Origin: Parvibaculaceae bacterium Mf 1.05b.01
GTDB lineage: Bacteria > Pseudomonadota > Alphaproteobacteria > Parvibaculales > Parvibaculaceae
Direction of reading: 5' to 3'
DNA: 48,839 bases
Assembly (NCBI GenBank): GCA_000509225.1
Contig: BAOK01000001.1
Location: forward strand, 2,788,169-2,837,007
In this document: positions 36,530 through 45,836 of the stretch, in pieces
Position numbering within the stretch: the stretch's first letter is position 1
Layout of the letters: each line of letters opens with the position of its first letter
Translations under genes and position numbers: made by a program
Notes under the pieces: generated by a model
Seen by the model: the letters and a program-made list of their open reading frames with translations, nothing else
Databases searched by the model: none
Told to the model about the DNA's origin: nothing

Positions 36530-38140
36530 CTAGTGACCACCGCCCAACATGCCGGTCCGGACCGAGTAGTCCACCGCCAGGGCGTAGTCGGGATCGTCAT
36601 CTGAATCGACGATTAGCTGCCCCGCCCGTTGCAACAATCGATGGCAGTCATGGGACAAATGCCGGAGCTGCAGGGTCTTGTTGCGCGCCTGATATTTGGC
36701 AGCCAAGGCTTCGATTGCCTGCAAAGCAGACTGATCGACCACACGGCTATCCAGGAAATCAACGATTACAACATCGGGATCATCTTCCGGGTGGAAGAGC
36801 TCAAGGAAGCCTTCGGTCGATCCGAAGAAGAGCGGTCCTTCAATCTGATAAACGCGCGCGCCCTCTTCATTGGTATCGACGAAAGCGCGGATGCGCGAAG
36901 CGTTGTTCCAGGCATAGGCCAGGGCAGAGACGATGACTCCAACGACGACTGCAATAGCAAGATCGCTCATCACCGTCACAACGGTGACAAGGAGGATGAC
37001 AAGCGTATCCGTCATGGGGATACGACGCAGAATGCGAAGGGACTGCCAGGCGAACGTTCCAATCACCACCATGAACATGACCCCCACCAGTGCAGCTAGT
37101 GGGATCTGTTCGATCAGGCTTGAGGCCACCAGAATGAAGGCGAGCAGGAACAGGGCTGCTGACGTGCCAGACAGTCTGGTCCGGCCGCCCGATTTCACAT
37201 TGATCATAGATTGGCCGATCATGGCGCAGCCGCCCATGCCGCCAAAGAAGCCTGTCACCACATTGGCAGTGCCTTGCGCAATACATTCCTGCGAGGCGCC
37301 TCCGCGCTTGCCCGTCATCTCGCCCACCAGGTTCAATGTAAGGAGACTTTCAATCAGACCGATTGCGGCCAGGATCAGCGCGTAGGGGAAAATGATCTGA
37401 AATGTTTCCATGGTGAGCGGAGCCATGGGAATATGAAACTCAGGCAAACCTCCCTGAATGGAGGCCAGATCACCGACGCGGGGCACATCAATGCCTGTCG
37501 CAATTACAATCGCTGCGACAACGCCGATGCCCGCAAGGGGGGCCGGAATGGCGGTGGTGATTTTTGGCATGACCCAGATGATGGCCATGGTCAGCGCGAC
37601 AAGACCCAACATCATCGCCAGCGGCAGGCCGCTCATCCAGGTCCTAACGCCCTCGGCGTCGGTCACTTGAAACTGTGTTAGCTGCGCCAGGAAAATGACA
37701 ATCGCGAGGCCGTTCACAAATCCCAACATCACCGGATGGGGCACCAGTCGAATGAATTTTCCCAGGCGGAAGATGCCCGCGAGAATTTGCAGGATGCCCA
37801 TTAGCACGACTGTCGCAAAAAGATATTCGACACCGTGCAATGCGACGAGCGACACCATGACCACCGCCAGCGCACCAGTCGCGCCAGAAATCATGCCCGG
37901 CCGCCCACCGAAGAGCGCCGTGATGAGGCCAACAATAAAGGCCGCATAGAGCCCCACAAGTGGATGCACGCCGGCCACAAACGCAAAGGCGACAGCTTCG
38001 GGCACCAGGGCCAGTGCCACGGTTAGTCCGGACAGGATTTCTGTTTTTAAGACAGACGGTGAGAGGATAGAGCGATCACGGCCCTTCCATTCGGCAATAG
38101 AAAGGCGGTCGGCAAACGCCGCGAAGGTGGACTTGATCAC
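36530..38140 (-). CDS. SulP-family anion transporter with STAS domain
   Basis: 536 residues. About 10-14 hydrophobic segments fill residues 30-410, starting LSGLTVALALVPEAVAFAFV, the SulP signature region, followed by GLYAAFIVGLITALFGGRPG. The cytoplasmic STAS domain covers about residues 420-525 (IVDFLDSRVVDQSALQAIEA). SulP proteins of bacteria carry sulfate, bicarbonate or C4-dicarboxylates; the substrate here is not readable. It is transcribed toward the convergent ugd gene with about 50 nt between stops. Confidence 0.92.
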   Translation of the reverse strand: MIKSTFAAFADRLSIAEWKGRDRSILSPSVLKTEILSGLTVALALVPEAVAFAFVAGVHPLVGLYAAFIVGLITALFGGRPGMISGATGALAVVMVSLVALHGVEYLFATVVLMGILQILAGIFRLGKFIRLVPHPVMLGFVNGLAIVIFLAQLTQFQVTDAEGVRTWMSGLPLAMMLGLVALTMAIIWVMPKITTAIPAPLAGIGVVAAIVIATGIDVPRVGDLASIQGGLPEFHIPMAPLTMETFQIIFPYALILAAIGLIESLLTLNLVGEMTGKRGGASQECIAQGTANVVTGFFGGMGGCAMIGQSMINVKSGGRTRLSGTSAALFLLAFILVASSLIEQIPLAALVGVMFMVVIGTFAWQSLRILRRIPMTDTLVILLVTVVTVMSDLAIAVVVGVIVSALAYAWNNASRIRAFVDTNEEGARVYQIEGPLFFGSTEGFLELFHPEDDPDVVIVDFLDSRVVDQSALQAIEALAAKYQARNKTLQLRHLSHDCHRLLQRAGQLIVDSDDDPDYALAVDYSVRTGMLGGGH

Positions 38141-38240
38141 GATGAGGGAGGCCCTGGGCTCAGAAAAACGCTACAGATGAGGACACTTCATACGCGATTG
38201 CATGCTGCACCGCAATAAACTCCCAACAAGGTGTAGGGAA

Positions 38241-38810
38241 TTAGGTTAAATCCGAAATTACTCGCCGGAAAGTGAGAGAAATACGCCCTTTTCTAGGGAC
38301 CCTTGTGCCTTTCACAAGATCTGACTTTCGGGCTGGAATGTTGTGACGCCCCTCATATCGCGCAGGGCCCGTCAAAACCAGCAGACTGCGGGACGGAAGC
38401 AATGTCTCCCTCTTTTCCCCAGTAGCTGTGTTTTCAAACCGCATCTCCACATGACCGCCCAGAGATAAGGATGCGATGGTCGGACCAAAGCAGGGAACGC
38501 AGTCAACATGTGGCGCAATACCCTGCCCCGGTTCATACTCATTGGCGATCACCTGATCAGGGGGAACATCAAACAAACCAGCGCCGCCCACCGCGCCTAC
38601 CTCTTGTGCCATCCAGTTTGGTAGCGGCCCCAACCACGCGTCCTTCGAGACGCGGCGCGCTTTATAATCATATCGCCAGCCATAATGCTGCACGCGTCTA
38701 CTCAGGTCCTGAAGCCAGGGCGCGTTACCAATGACGGACAGCAGTTCCTGCTCTCTCCCAACACTTACGAAATCATCGATCAACGTCGCGCCGGGAGGGA
38801 GACACTCCAC
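38241..38810 (-). CDS. AlkB-like 2-oxoglutarate/Fe(II) dioxygenase
   Basis: 189 residues. The iron site HxD is in GIAPHVDCVPCFGPTI, the distal His in YEGRHNIPARKS, and the 2-oxoglutarate Arg motif RxxxxxR in RISLTFRR. NEYEPGQGI before the HxD matches the substrate-lid segment of ALKBH-type proteins. It would remove alkyl groups from nucleic acids or act on another methylated substrate. The start is GTG 38810, six bases after the stop of the P450 gene, so expression depends on read-through from that gene. No Shine-Dalgarno sequence is obvious. Confidence 0.85.
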   Translation of the reverse strand: MECLPPGATLIDDFVSVGREQELLSVIGNAPWLQDLSRRVQHYGWRYDYKARRVSKDAWLGPLPNWMAQEVGAVGGAGLFDVPPDQVIANEYEPGQGIAPHVDCVPCFGPTIASLSLGGHVEMRFENTATGEKRETLLPSRSLLVLTGPARYEGRHNIPARKSDLVKGTRVPRKGRISLTFRRVISDLT

Positions 38811-38816
38811 AGCCGT

Positions 38817-40139
38817 TTAGGTCCCTAAATCCACTTCCAGTTTTGAGATCGCATTCACAAAGTTGTTCGGTGCCTGGGACCAGTTGCCGGTGAACTTGAT
38901 GTTTGGGAAGCGCGACAGGATTTTCTCGTACGCCACCTCAAGCTGCATATTGGCGACCCGTTGACCGAGACACACATGAGGGCCTGCGCCGAACGATAGA
39001 TGATCGCCGGAATTCTCTCGTTCGATATCAAACTGATCGGGATTTTCAAAAACCGACGAGTCTCGATTGGCTGAGCCGTAATACATGATCACCTTCTCGC
39101 CCTCGGACATTTTCTGTCCGGCGATCTCGGTGTCTGCCATCAGGGTCCGACGCATGAAGATCACAGGAGATACCATCCGGATGGCTTCCGGCACCATCTG
39201 TTTGATCTTTGAGGGGTCATCCAGGAGCTTCTGTTTTTGCTCCGGAAACTCCGTGAGCAGTCTCATTGTGCCAGACAGGGAGTTGCGCGTTGTGTCATTG
39301 CCGGCAAATATAATGAGCAGCCACGCTCCATCCAGATAGTCCTGGGACAGCGGTTCCCCGTCAATCTCGGCCTGCGCAATCGCTGTCAGCAAGTCGTTTC
39401 GTGGATTGGCACGACGGTCCTGAAGAACCCGCTCACCATATCGGAACATCTGCCGGACGTTCCAAAGAAACTTCGCAAGAAAGACATAGCTGATTTTACG
39501 CCCCTGTGCCTGTTCCGTGATCATGTGGGAGGCGAGCTCAAGATAATGCATCCAGCGCACAATCTTGGGCCGGTCTTTTTCGTCAACTCCCAGCATTTCG
39601 CAGAGGGTGAAGAGCGGCAATTGTTCGGAGAAGTTTTTGACCATGTCGACGACAGTGCCTTTACGCTCCATGTCGTCCAGCAACTCGTCTACTTTGACTT
39701 CGACCTTCTTTCGTAACTCGGCAATATAGTCTGGCGTGAAGAAAGCACGGTGCTGCATCCGCAATGGCACGTGATAGGGACGGTCCAGACTGATCAGTGT
39801 GTTGAGGGCAGCGCCTGCAAGACGTTCATGACCACTGCCTCTTTCAGCCGTTGCCATATTGATGCCGCCACGTTGGGACGAGAAGGTCTCCGGATCGAGT
39901 TCAATGCGCTTTACATCATCATAGCGGCTAATAGCCCAATAGCCGGCAGCGAGCGGTACTGACGTCCAGGCAGCCGGCGCTTCTTCTCTCAACCTTTTGT
40001 AGTAGTCAAAAGGTTAGCCGGACGTGAAAGCATTATTGTCAGCGAGGTCAAAACCGTCGGGCGTTTGATAAATGGGCGCATGGGACGGGCCTGCATCGGG
40101 AATGTCTACCAGGGCAGTTTCGCTTACCGGCTGAAGCAT
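38817..40139 (-). pseudogene. Cytochrome P450 with an in-frame TAA near the N-terminus
   Basis: One continuous frame encodes a P450 of about 440 residues, interrupted by one TAA at 40014-40016. Before it the frame reads DLADNNAFTSG; after it PFDYYKRLREEAPAAW follows, a typical P450 N-terminal join (G-x-P-x-x-Y-x-x-L-R) with only one codon lost. The rest is complete: I-helix FAGNDTTRNSLSG, ExxR in VPEAIRMVSPVIFMRR, heme loop FGAGPHVCLGQRVANMQ. TAA is not used for selenocysteine or pyrrolysine, so this is a nonsense mutation or a sequence error (for example TAC or CAA to TAA). The start is ATG 40139. It is upstream of the AlkB-like gene. I do not assign a CYP family. Confidence 0.87.
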
Positions 40140-40248
40140 TTTTCTCTCTCTGATAAATGTATCTGAGAAGAAAAGTACATGCGCCAACGCAAGCGTCAAC
40201 GGTCTTCAATGAAGCTCGTTATGACGCAGGGGTACGTTGCCCCCTGCA

Positions 40249-40280
40249 CACAATAAAAAAGGGAGCGACAATGCGCTCCC
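40249..40280 (-). terminator. Rho-independent terminator of the cold-shock gene
   Basis: GGGAGCG (40261-40267) pairs with CGCTCCC (40274-40280) around a 6-base loop. On the minus strand TTTTTTATTG follows directly. It lies 24 bases after the stop of the cold-shock gene. This is a textbook terminator. Confidence 0.9.
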
Positions 40281-40303
40281 TCGAAAATTTGCTGCATTGG
40301 GGG

Positions 40304-40510
40304 TTAAAGGACCTTGAGATCCACTGCAGAACTTTTGCCATTTCGTCCGGTCTCAAGCTCGTAGGAAACCTTCTGGTTTTCATCAAGCCCAGCGAGTCCA
40401 GCACGCTCAACCGCAGAAATGTGTACGAATACATCCTGGCCGCCGTCTTCCGGCTGGATGAAACCATACCCTTTTGTTGGGTTGAACCATTTGACTGTAC
40501 CAGTCGCCAT
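40304..40510 (-). CDS. Cold-shock domain protein, CspA type
   Basis: 68 residues, the usual length. It starts MATGTVKWFNPTKGYGFIQP, which holds RNP1 (KGYGFI), followed by RNP2 in DVFVHISAVE. It binds single-stranded RNA/DNA as a chaperone at low temperature or in stationary phase. I chose ATG 40510, which has AGGAG seven bases upstream; the longer frame to 40579 is not needed. A strong terminator follows. Confidence 0.95.
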   Translation of the reverse strand: MATGTVKWFNPTKGYGFIQPEDGGQDVFVHISAVERAGLAGLDENQKVSYELETGRNGKSSAVDLKVL

Positions 40511-40740
40511 CTCATTCTCCTGTGCAGCGCCGTCGCGCCGGTCTTCAATCTCACACGAGCCCCGTGTGTAGGGTATCAAATTGTAATTGGAAACGCCGCA
40601 TAGCCCTTATTGAGGCAAAGCCGGGAGCCGTCACAATGCTCCAACAAAAATTCGATAGGTATAAAATGGGGGCTCTGACGACCATTGGCAAGAAAAAGAG
40701 TCTGGATCACACGGAATTTCAATCACTTCGGCATTGTGTT

Positions 40741-40754
40741 TTCGCATATGCGAA
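40741..40754. promoter_or_regulatory. Perfect 14-bp palindrome TTCGCATATGCGAA
   Basis: The sequence equals its own reverse complement. It lies six bases beyond the stop of the TetR gene and 230 bases upstream of the cold-shock gene start. It has no loop or T-run, so a protein binding site is more likely than a terminator. The binding protein is unknown. Confidence 0.4.
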
Positions 40755-40760
40755 GCCCCG

Positions 40761-41417
40761 TTACCGGTTCGCTCTTTTCTCAGCATCTGCCTTTTGGTCT
40801 TCATAGAGCGTTGAAATAACATCCATAAAAACACCACGCCCGGCTGCGAAATAGGGCGCTACATGGCTGAGCACGTGATAGACACCCCCGTGAATAATGT
40901 CTGGCCCCGATGCATTGGGATGCCTGACGGCTTCAAAGTTCAACCAATATGTGAGCAACATGGTCAGGCGCGTACTGACCTGTTCTGTCTCATCTTCTCT
41001 GATGTCCAACAGGTTTCGTTCGGATAGGCTGGTTAGAAGTGCAACGCATGTCGCCTGCTTGCGTTCCAACAGATCATCAAAGCGTGCATTGAGCTGCGGA
41101 TATCTGTTCAGTAGATCGGTGAGATTTCGGTAGAAGAACCGAAAGTCAAAAATCTCCTCGAAGACGATGTAAAAGTAGAGCCAATTGTCTTCCGCTCTCA
41201 ACGGGCTTTCTACTGGTGCGGTCAGCACGATCCGCATCTCTTCTTCAAAAGCATCATAGAGAGCCGCTATCAGCGCGTCTTTACCCTTGAAATGATAGTA
41301 GAGATTGCCTGGTGAAATATCGACTTGATTGGCAATGTCGACCGTTGACACATTTGTCTCTCCCTCTTCATTGAAGAGTTCAAGACTGGCTTTGAGGATG
41401 CGTTCCCGAGTTTTCAT
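40761..41417 (-). CDS. TetR family transcriptional regulator
   Basis: 218 residues. The N-terminal HTH reads STVDIANQVDISPGNLYYHF. The C-terminal part has a helical domain with FYRNLTDLLNRYPQLNARF, seen in TetR proteins near lipid and PHA genes. It starts 15 nt after the phasin gene stop on the same strand, so the two are probably co-transcribed. A role in controlling the phasin or acyl-CoA metabolism is likely by position, not shown. Confidence 0.9.
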   Translation of the reverse strand: MKTRERILKASLELFNEEGETNVSTVDIANQVDISPGNLYYHFKGKDALIAALYDAFEEEMRIVLTAPVESPLRAEDNWLYFYIVFEEIFDFRFFYRNLTDLLNRYPQLNARFDDLLERKQATCVALLTSLSERNLLDIREDETEQVSTRLTMLLTYWLNFEAVRHPNASGPDIIHGGVYHVLSHVAPYFAAGRGVFMDVISTLYEDQKADAEKRANR

Positions 41418-41432
41418 CGCGGGTGCCGACCG

Positions 41433-42023
41433 TTAATTTCGCGATACCGGCTTCTTCTTGGCGGGAGCTTTTTTCCGCGCCGCCGTTTTTTTCTTCGCTG
41501 CCGGCTTCTTCTTGGTCGCAGCCTTCCTTTTTGCCGCCGGTTTTTTTGCAGCAGGTTTAGAGACTGGCTTGTTCATCTGATCGAGCACGAGGTCTAGTTT
41601 AGCGTTCAGCGCAGCGACATCGGCTGCAAGCTTGTCGACTTTCTCTTCAAATCCAGTTCCGGTCGGAGCCAAACCCAACATGTCCCGCATGCGTGACAGC
41701 CGGTCTTCCAAAGAAAGCGACATGTCCGCGCCGCGCCGAAGCCCCTCTGCCCGCACGTCCGCGCTCATCTTGCCAAGAGCACCCAGGTTCTTTTCCAGGT
41801 CACTGCCTCGGGAAACAAGTTCTTCAAAAAATTTGGATGTGTCTTGGCTGACTTGCGCGACGCGTCGGGTCACTTCCTGCTGGGTGTCGTCGACCGCCTG
41901 ACCATAAGCGCCCACGCCCGCGAGCCAGATTTGGCGTGCGAGGTCGCTAGCTTTGTCTACAGGTGATTTTGCTTTTGCCGATTTTCGGCTGCCGGTAGAT
42001 TTGTCTGGCATCGGGTCCCCCAT
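41433..42023 (-). CDS. PHA granule-associated protein (phasin) with Lys/Ala-rich tail
   Basis: 196 residues. The phasin core (about residues 25-140) reads LARQIWLAGVGAYGQAVDDT, then KFFEELVSRGSDLEKN. The last 45 residues are a repetitive Ala-Lys tail (PAAKK, AAKRK, KKPAAKKK), reminiscent of PhaF-type phasins whose tail binds DNA. The tail may link PHA granules to the nucleoid. Two starts are possible: ATG 42023 (GAGG five bases upstream) or ATG 42011 (GGGGGA). The downstream TetR gene is probably in the same transcript. No PHA synthase gene is in the window. Confidence 0.87.
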   Translation of the reverse strand: MGDPMPDKSTGSRKSAKAKSPVDKASDLARQIWLAGVGAYGQAVDDTQQEVTRRVAQVSQDTSKFFEELVSRGSDLEKNLGALGKMSADVRAEGLRRGADMSLSLEDRLSRMRDMLGLAPTGTGFEEKVDKLAADVAALNAKLDLVLDQMNKPVSKPAAKKPAAKRKAATKKKPAAKKKTAARKKAPAKKKPVSRN

Positions 42024-42138
42024 TCCGCCTCGCTCATGAGGCCGTCATCTCTCTAATCTTGATTAGACTGCGCTTGGGGGTTTGTCGCCAGCAGAAACTC
42101 ACATTGTGTGCCAATTCATCAGCATTAAATGCACGAAC

Positions 42139-42162
42139 GGCGCCGTGGAGAACCACGACGCC
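42139..42162. terminator. Hairpin after the second phasin gene
   Basis: GGCGCCGTGG (42139-42148) pairs with CCACGACGCC (42153-42162), with one mismatch, around a 4-base loop. It lies about 25 bases after the stop of the phasin gene (minus strand). No T-run follows on the minus strand, so its role as a terminator is uncertain. Confidence 0.45.
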
Positions 42163-42186
42163 GCTCGGCAACGCTCGTAAAGCTAG

Positions 42187-42666
42187 TTACGCAGCTTTAC
42201 GGGCCGGGGTCTTGCGTGCCTTTGACTTAGCTGCAGCTTTGCGGCTAAGGGCATTAACTTTTTTCGTCAGTGCTTCGACCTCAGTTTCCAGCTCACGAAC
42301 CCGTGTCGACTTGAACTGTGGGAACTGGAGAAGCTCAGGCATCTCTGGCAGTTCTGGCATTTCAGGGAGCTTTGGCAGCTCAGGAAGAGCTTCGCGGAGC
42401 TTCTGGATGCGCTCTTCTACTGTGCCGCTTGTATCGATGCGCACGTCTTTAAGAGCTTTGCGTGTTTCAGTTTCAACGACCGTGCCGCGGTCAACCAGCT
42501 CATCAAAGAACTTGTTGGCTTCTGTACGAGCAGATTCTGCCCGTTCCATTGTCTCATCATAGATGCGGCCATAAAAGCCAAGGCCGGCAAGCCAAATGTC
42601 ACGAGCAAGCGGGAGCTTTGCTTCAGGTGCTGCTTTCTTCGTCGTCTTACGTGTCTTCGTCGCCAT
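42187..42666 (-). CDS. Second phasin family protein
   Basis: 159 residues. The core begins PLARDIWLAGLGFYGRIYDE and contains NKFFDELVDRGTVVETETRK, parallel to the first phasin. The centre has a Pro-rich stretch of PELP/PEMPEL repeats (about residues 93-111). The C-terminal end is a coiled-coil segment (VRELETEVEALTKKVNALS) and a short Ala-Lys tail. AGGAG precedes the ATG. It would coat PHA granules or stabilise them through self-assembly. It diverges from the UMF1 transporter gene over 263 bases. Confidence 0.87.
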   Translation of the reverse strand: MATKTRKTTKKAAPEAKLPLARDIWLAGLGFYGRIYDETMERAESARTEANKFFDELVDRGTVVETETRKALKDVRIDTSGTVEERIQKLREALPELPKLPEMPELPEMPELLQFPQFKSTRVRELETEVEALTKKVNALSRKAAAKSKARKTPARKAA

Positions 42667-42929
42667 GATCTTTCTCCTAGATTCGGGTCTTGTTGATCTC
42701 GTGCTGCGGGCCCGGCTTGATTGGGGAAACTGACTGGCTGGGTCCCTCGTTGGATGTGTGTTTAGGACCAGATGTCTAGAAAGCGCATACTAATCCGCGA
42801 CCGGTCAAATTTTTCGTTGATTTTCAAGCACTTAAAGGCCATACCGATATGAAGGCCATAGGAACTGCCTGCACAGAATGACTGTCTCTCACGTCAGTCA
42901 TTCCAGACTTGTCGAGGAGGGGCGCTCGC

Positions 42930-44372
42930 GTGACCAGTGCATATGAAGAACAGATCACCCATGAACAGCCTGGTGGCCACCTGACCGTCACAGGCGAAAA
43001 GCCGACAGGAAAAGGCGGCATGTTCGGCTGGTTTATCTATGACTGGGCTCTCAACCCCTATTTTATCCTGATCAACATCTTCGTGTTTGCCCCCTATTTC
43101 TCAAGTGAAGTCGTGGGCGATGATGTACGTGGTCAGGCCATCTGGGGCTATGTGCAGGCGACCGCCGGTATTTCTATTGCTCTGCTGAGCCCATTTTTTG
43201 GGTCGCTCGCCGATGCCGCAGGCCCGCGCAAGCCCGGCATCTTCCTCTTCACCCTCCTGGCGTTTCTCGGCATGTCGATATTGTGGTTTGCCGCGCCCGG
43301 CGACCCAAACGCAATTCTTCTGGTGGTCGTTGGCGTCGTTATCGCGGCAACGAGCCTTGAGTTTGCCATCGTCTACCACAATGCCATGTTGCCCGCGCTG
43401 GTCTCTAAGAAACGTATTGGCGCCCTCTCCGCGGTTGGATATGCGGTCGGCTCGTTGGGCGCCATCCTCTCTTTCGCCGTTTGGCTGTTGATGTTCGGTC
43501 TGCCCGAAGTACCCTGGTTCGGTGTCGACAAAGCGTTCAGCGAACACAACCGCGTTGTGGGACCGCTGTCGGCGATATGGCTTCTTGTCTTCGCCCTGCC
43601 CTTTTTCTTTATGACACCAGACCAGCCACGCACCGGGCTCAATCGCAGGGAAGCCGCAAAGAAGGGCGTGGCAATGGTCATCGGCACCATCAAGAAGTTG
43701 CCGCACTACAAAAACATCGCGATCTTCCTGCTTGCGCGCATGATCTACTATGATGGCCAGGCTGCGGTCTTCATCTTTACAGGCGTCTACGCAAAAGGTG
43801 TTTTCGACTGGCCCACGACACAGATTGGCTTTTATGGCCTCATCATCATTGTCATGCAGGTGCCCTTCACACTACTTGGCGGCCTGGTCGACGACTATAT
43901 CGGCTCAAAACGCACAATCGTTGGCGCGGTTTCCTTATTCGCCGTTGGGTTGATGCTGCTTGTCGGCACAACCACAGATACAGCGGCCTACATGTTCGCG
44001 GTCAGCATGGAGCCGATCACTGCTACCAATATTTTTGGTGAGGCACTCAACGGGATGGGATTTGATACAAGTGCGGAACGCTGGTTCCTGTTCCTCGCAA
44101 CCGCAACCGGCGTGTTTGCCGGCCCCTCCCTCTCCTCAAGCCGCACCATGCTCGCACGCATCGCTCCACCCGCCATGATGGCCGAATTCTATGGCCTCTA
44201 CGCACTTTGCGGGAAAGCCACAAGCTTCCTGGCGCCATTGACGGTTGCCATCGTGACTCAGACCACCAGCAGTCAGCGGGTGGGCCTCGGGAGCGTGATC
44301 ATCTTCCTGATCGTCGGACTGCTGCTGATGTTCTTCGTGAAAGAAGAACAATCAACGGCCCACGAGCACTAG
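42930..44372 (+). CDS. MFS transporter of the UMF1/Atg22 type
   Basis: 480 residues with about 12 hydrophobic segments. The first one contains GWFIYDWALNPYFILINIFV, the UMF1-family start (FDWAxxPxxxxI-like). The usual loop GSLADAAGPRKP follows the second helix, and FGPLYGLFALTGK-like FYGLYALCGKATSF is near the end. The start is GTG 42930 with GAGGAGG upstream; an in-frame TTG at 42909 is less likely. The substrate is not readable; relatives are thought to export amino acids or sugars. It converges with the next MFS gene, 14 nt apart. Confidence 0.87.
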   Translation: MTSAYEEQITHEQPGGHLTVTGEKPTGKGGMFGWFIYDWALNPYFILINIFVFAPYFSSEVVGDDVRGQAIWGYVQATAGISIALLSPFFGSLADAAGPRKPGIFLFTLLAFLGMSILWFAAPGDPNAILLVVVGVVIAATSLEFAIVYHNAMLPALVSKKRIGALSAVGYAVGSLGAILSFAVWLLMFGLPEVPWFGVDKAFSEHNRVVGPLSAIWLLVFALPFFFMTPDQPRTGLNRREAAKKGVAMVIGTIKKLPHYKNIAIFLLARMIYYDGQAAVFIFTGVYAKGVFDWPTTQIGFYGLIIIVMQVPFTLLGGLVDDYIGSKRTIVGAVSLFAVGLMLLVGTTTDTAAYMFAVSMEPITATNIFGEALNGMGFDTSAERWFLFLATATGVFAGPSLSSSRTMLARIAPPAMMAEFYGLYALCGKATSFLAPLTVAIVTQTTSSQRVGLGSVIIFLIVGLLLMFFVKEEQSTAHEH

Positions 44373-44386
44373 CTCGCAAGTGATGT

Positions 44387-45700
44387 TCAGGCGGGGAGGG
44401 CCTTTGCCCTCTCCAGTCCGTCGCCGAGTGTCTTTGCGGCAAGGAAGAAGTGCAGCGAACCCCACAGGCCCAATGGCGTCATGACGAGCAGCGCGTAGCG
44501 AAGCGATTCCACGCCATAGGTTGGCTCCAAAAGATCACTCACGATACCTACAGCCTGTGGCCCAAGCCCCAGGCCGATAATGTTCAGAATGAACAGGAGA
44601 AGCGCTGACGCGGCCGCCCGCATTTTGAGGCGCGCCAACCCTTGTGTCATCGCGAGGCTTGGCCCGAGGTAGAGAGAGCCTGCTGCCGCCGGAACGATGA
44701 ACAGCACGAGGGTCCAGCTCAGGTCTTCGGAAAGGTAGACGCTGAAGCCAAACGGGAAAGCGATGACCCCTGCGGCTGCCACAACCCACATATACCAGCG
44801 AATGTCTTTCTGGCCGAGTTTGTCTGCCAGGAAGCCTGCACCGTATGTACCGAGACCGCCCGCAATCCCGATGATCAGTGACAAGGCGAGGCCAATATTG
44901 CCAACTTCCATGCCATGTGACCGCACAAGGAATGGGGGCAGCCATGCAACCGCGCCATAGCCAACAAACGACACAAGGGTCGCACCTGCTGCGATGTGAC
45001 GGAAGGCCGGTTGGGTCAGCAGGAATCGAAGGACCTCCATGATGCCGGGTGCCTCTTCTTTATCTTCCTGCTCTGTGCGACCTTCAGAATGCCCTCTGGG
45101 CGGCTCTTTCAGCGTGAAGTGCACCAACAGCGCCAGAACCAGGCCAGGCAACCCCACGACCAAAAAGGCCATGCGCCAGCCATACCATTGCGCCACAAAG
45201 CCCCCAACCAGGAAGCCAATGAATATGCCGATATTGACGCCAAGCGAAAAGATGGCCAGTGCTGTCGCTCGTGTCTTAGGCTCATAGAGATCTGCAATCA
45301 TGGAGTGTGACGGGGGGCTGGATCCAGCTTCGCCCACACCAACGAGGATGCGTGCAACCATGAGCTGCCAGAAACTGGTCACCAAACCACAAACGGCGGT
45401 CATGCCAGAGAAGATCGTCATGGAGGCAGTAATTACATTTCGGCGATTGGTCCGGTCCGCCAGCATGGCAATGGGAAGGCCCAGGGTCGCGTAGAAAATG
45501 CCGAAAGTGGTGAAGAGAAGTCCGAGCTGCGTGTCACTCAAGGAGAGGTCGATTTTAATCGGTTCCAGCAAGATCGACAGAATTTGCCGGTCAACATAAT
45601 TGACTGAATAGACAACCGTCAGAATTCCGAGTGCGTAGCGACGATAGGTCGGTGTGATGAAGCTACCGTTCGCCGCATCAGCGGCTGTGCTCTCTGCCAT
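44387..45700 (-). CDS. MFS transporter, spinster-like type
   Basis: 437 residues, about 12 transmembrane segments. The start region YALGILTVVYSVNYVDRQIL and the loop ADRTNRRNVITAS are typical of the spinster/AAHS-like MFS group found next to degradation genes. RILVGVGEAGSSPPSHSMIA matches the fifth helix signature. I chose ATG 45700, with GGGGGGA just upstream; ATG 45712 lacks a site. The substrate is not known; lipids, sphingolipids or hydrophobic carboxylates are carried by relatives. Confidence 0.88.
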   Translation of the reverse strand: MAESTAADAANGSFITPTYRRYALGILTVVYSVNYVDRQILSILLEPIKIDLSLSDTQLGLLFTTFGIFYATLGLPIAMLADRTNRRNVITASMTIFSGMTAVCGLVTSFWQLMVARILVGVGEAGSSPPSHSMIADLYEPKTRATALAIFSLGVNIGIFIGFLVGGFVAQWYGWRMAFLVVGLPGLVLALLVHFTLKEPPRGHSEGRTEQEDKEEAPGIMEVLRFLLTQPAFRHIAAGATLVSFVGYGAVAWLPPFLVRSHGMEVGNIGLALSLIIGIAGGLGTYGAGFLADKLGQKDIRWYMWVVAAAGVIAFPFGFSVYLSEDLSWTLVLFIVPAAAGSLYLGPSLAMTQGLARLKMRAAASALLLFILNIIGLGLGPQAVGIVSDLLEPTYGVESLRYALLVMTPLGLWGSLHFFLAAKTLGDGLERAKALPA

Positions 45701-45787
45701 GGTTCCCCCCATTTGTTGGAGGGTTATCCCTCCTCGCTACTTCAACCTAACAGGGGCTCTAAGAATTCGGAAGACAGGAAAGCAAAA

Positions 45788-45811
45788 GGGCCGCACGATG
45801 CGATGCGGCCC
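45788..45811 (-). terminator. Rho-independent terminator of the RTX gene
   Basis: GGGCCGCA (45788-45795) pairs with TGCGGCCC (45804-45811) around an 8-base loop. On the minus strand TTTTGCTTT follows. It lies 26 bases after the stop of the RTX gene. Confidence 0.8.
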
Positions 45812-45836
45812 TTCTAACTTCACTGTCAGTGATGCG

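Noticed and set aside
40014-40016. Recoding (selenocysteine or pyrrolysine) at the P450 stop
   Set aside because: The codon is TAA. Selenocysteine uses TGA and pyrrolysine TAG, and P450s need neither at this site.
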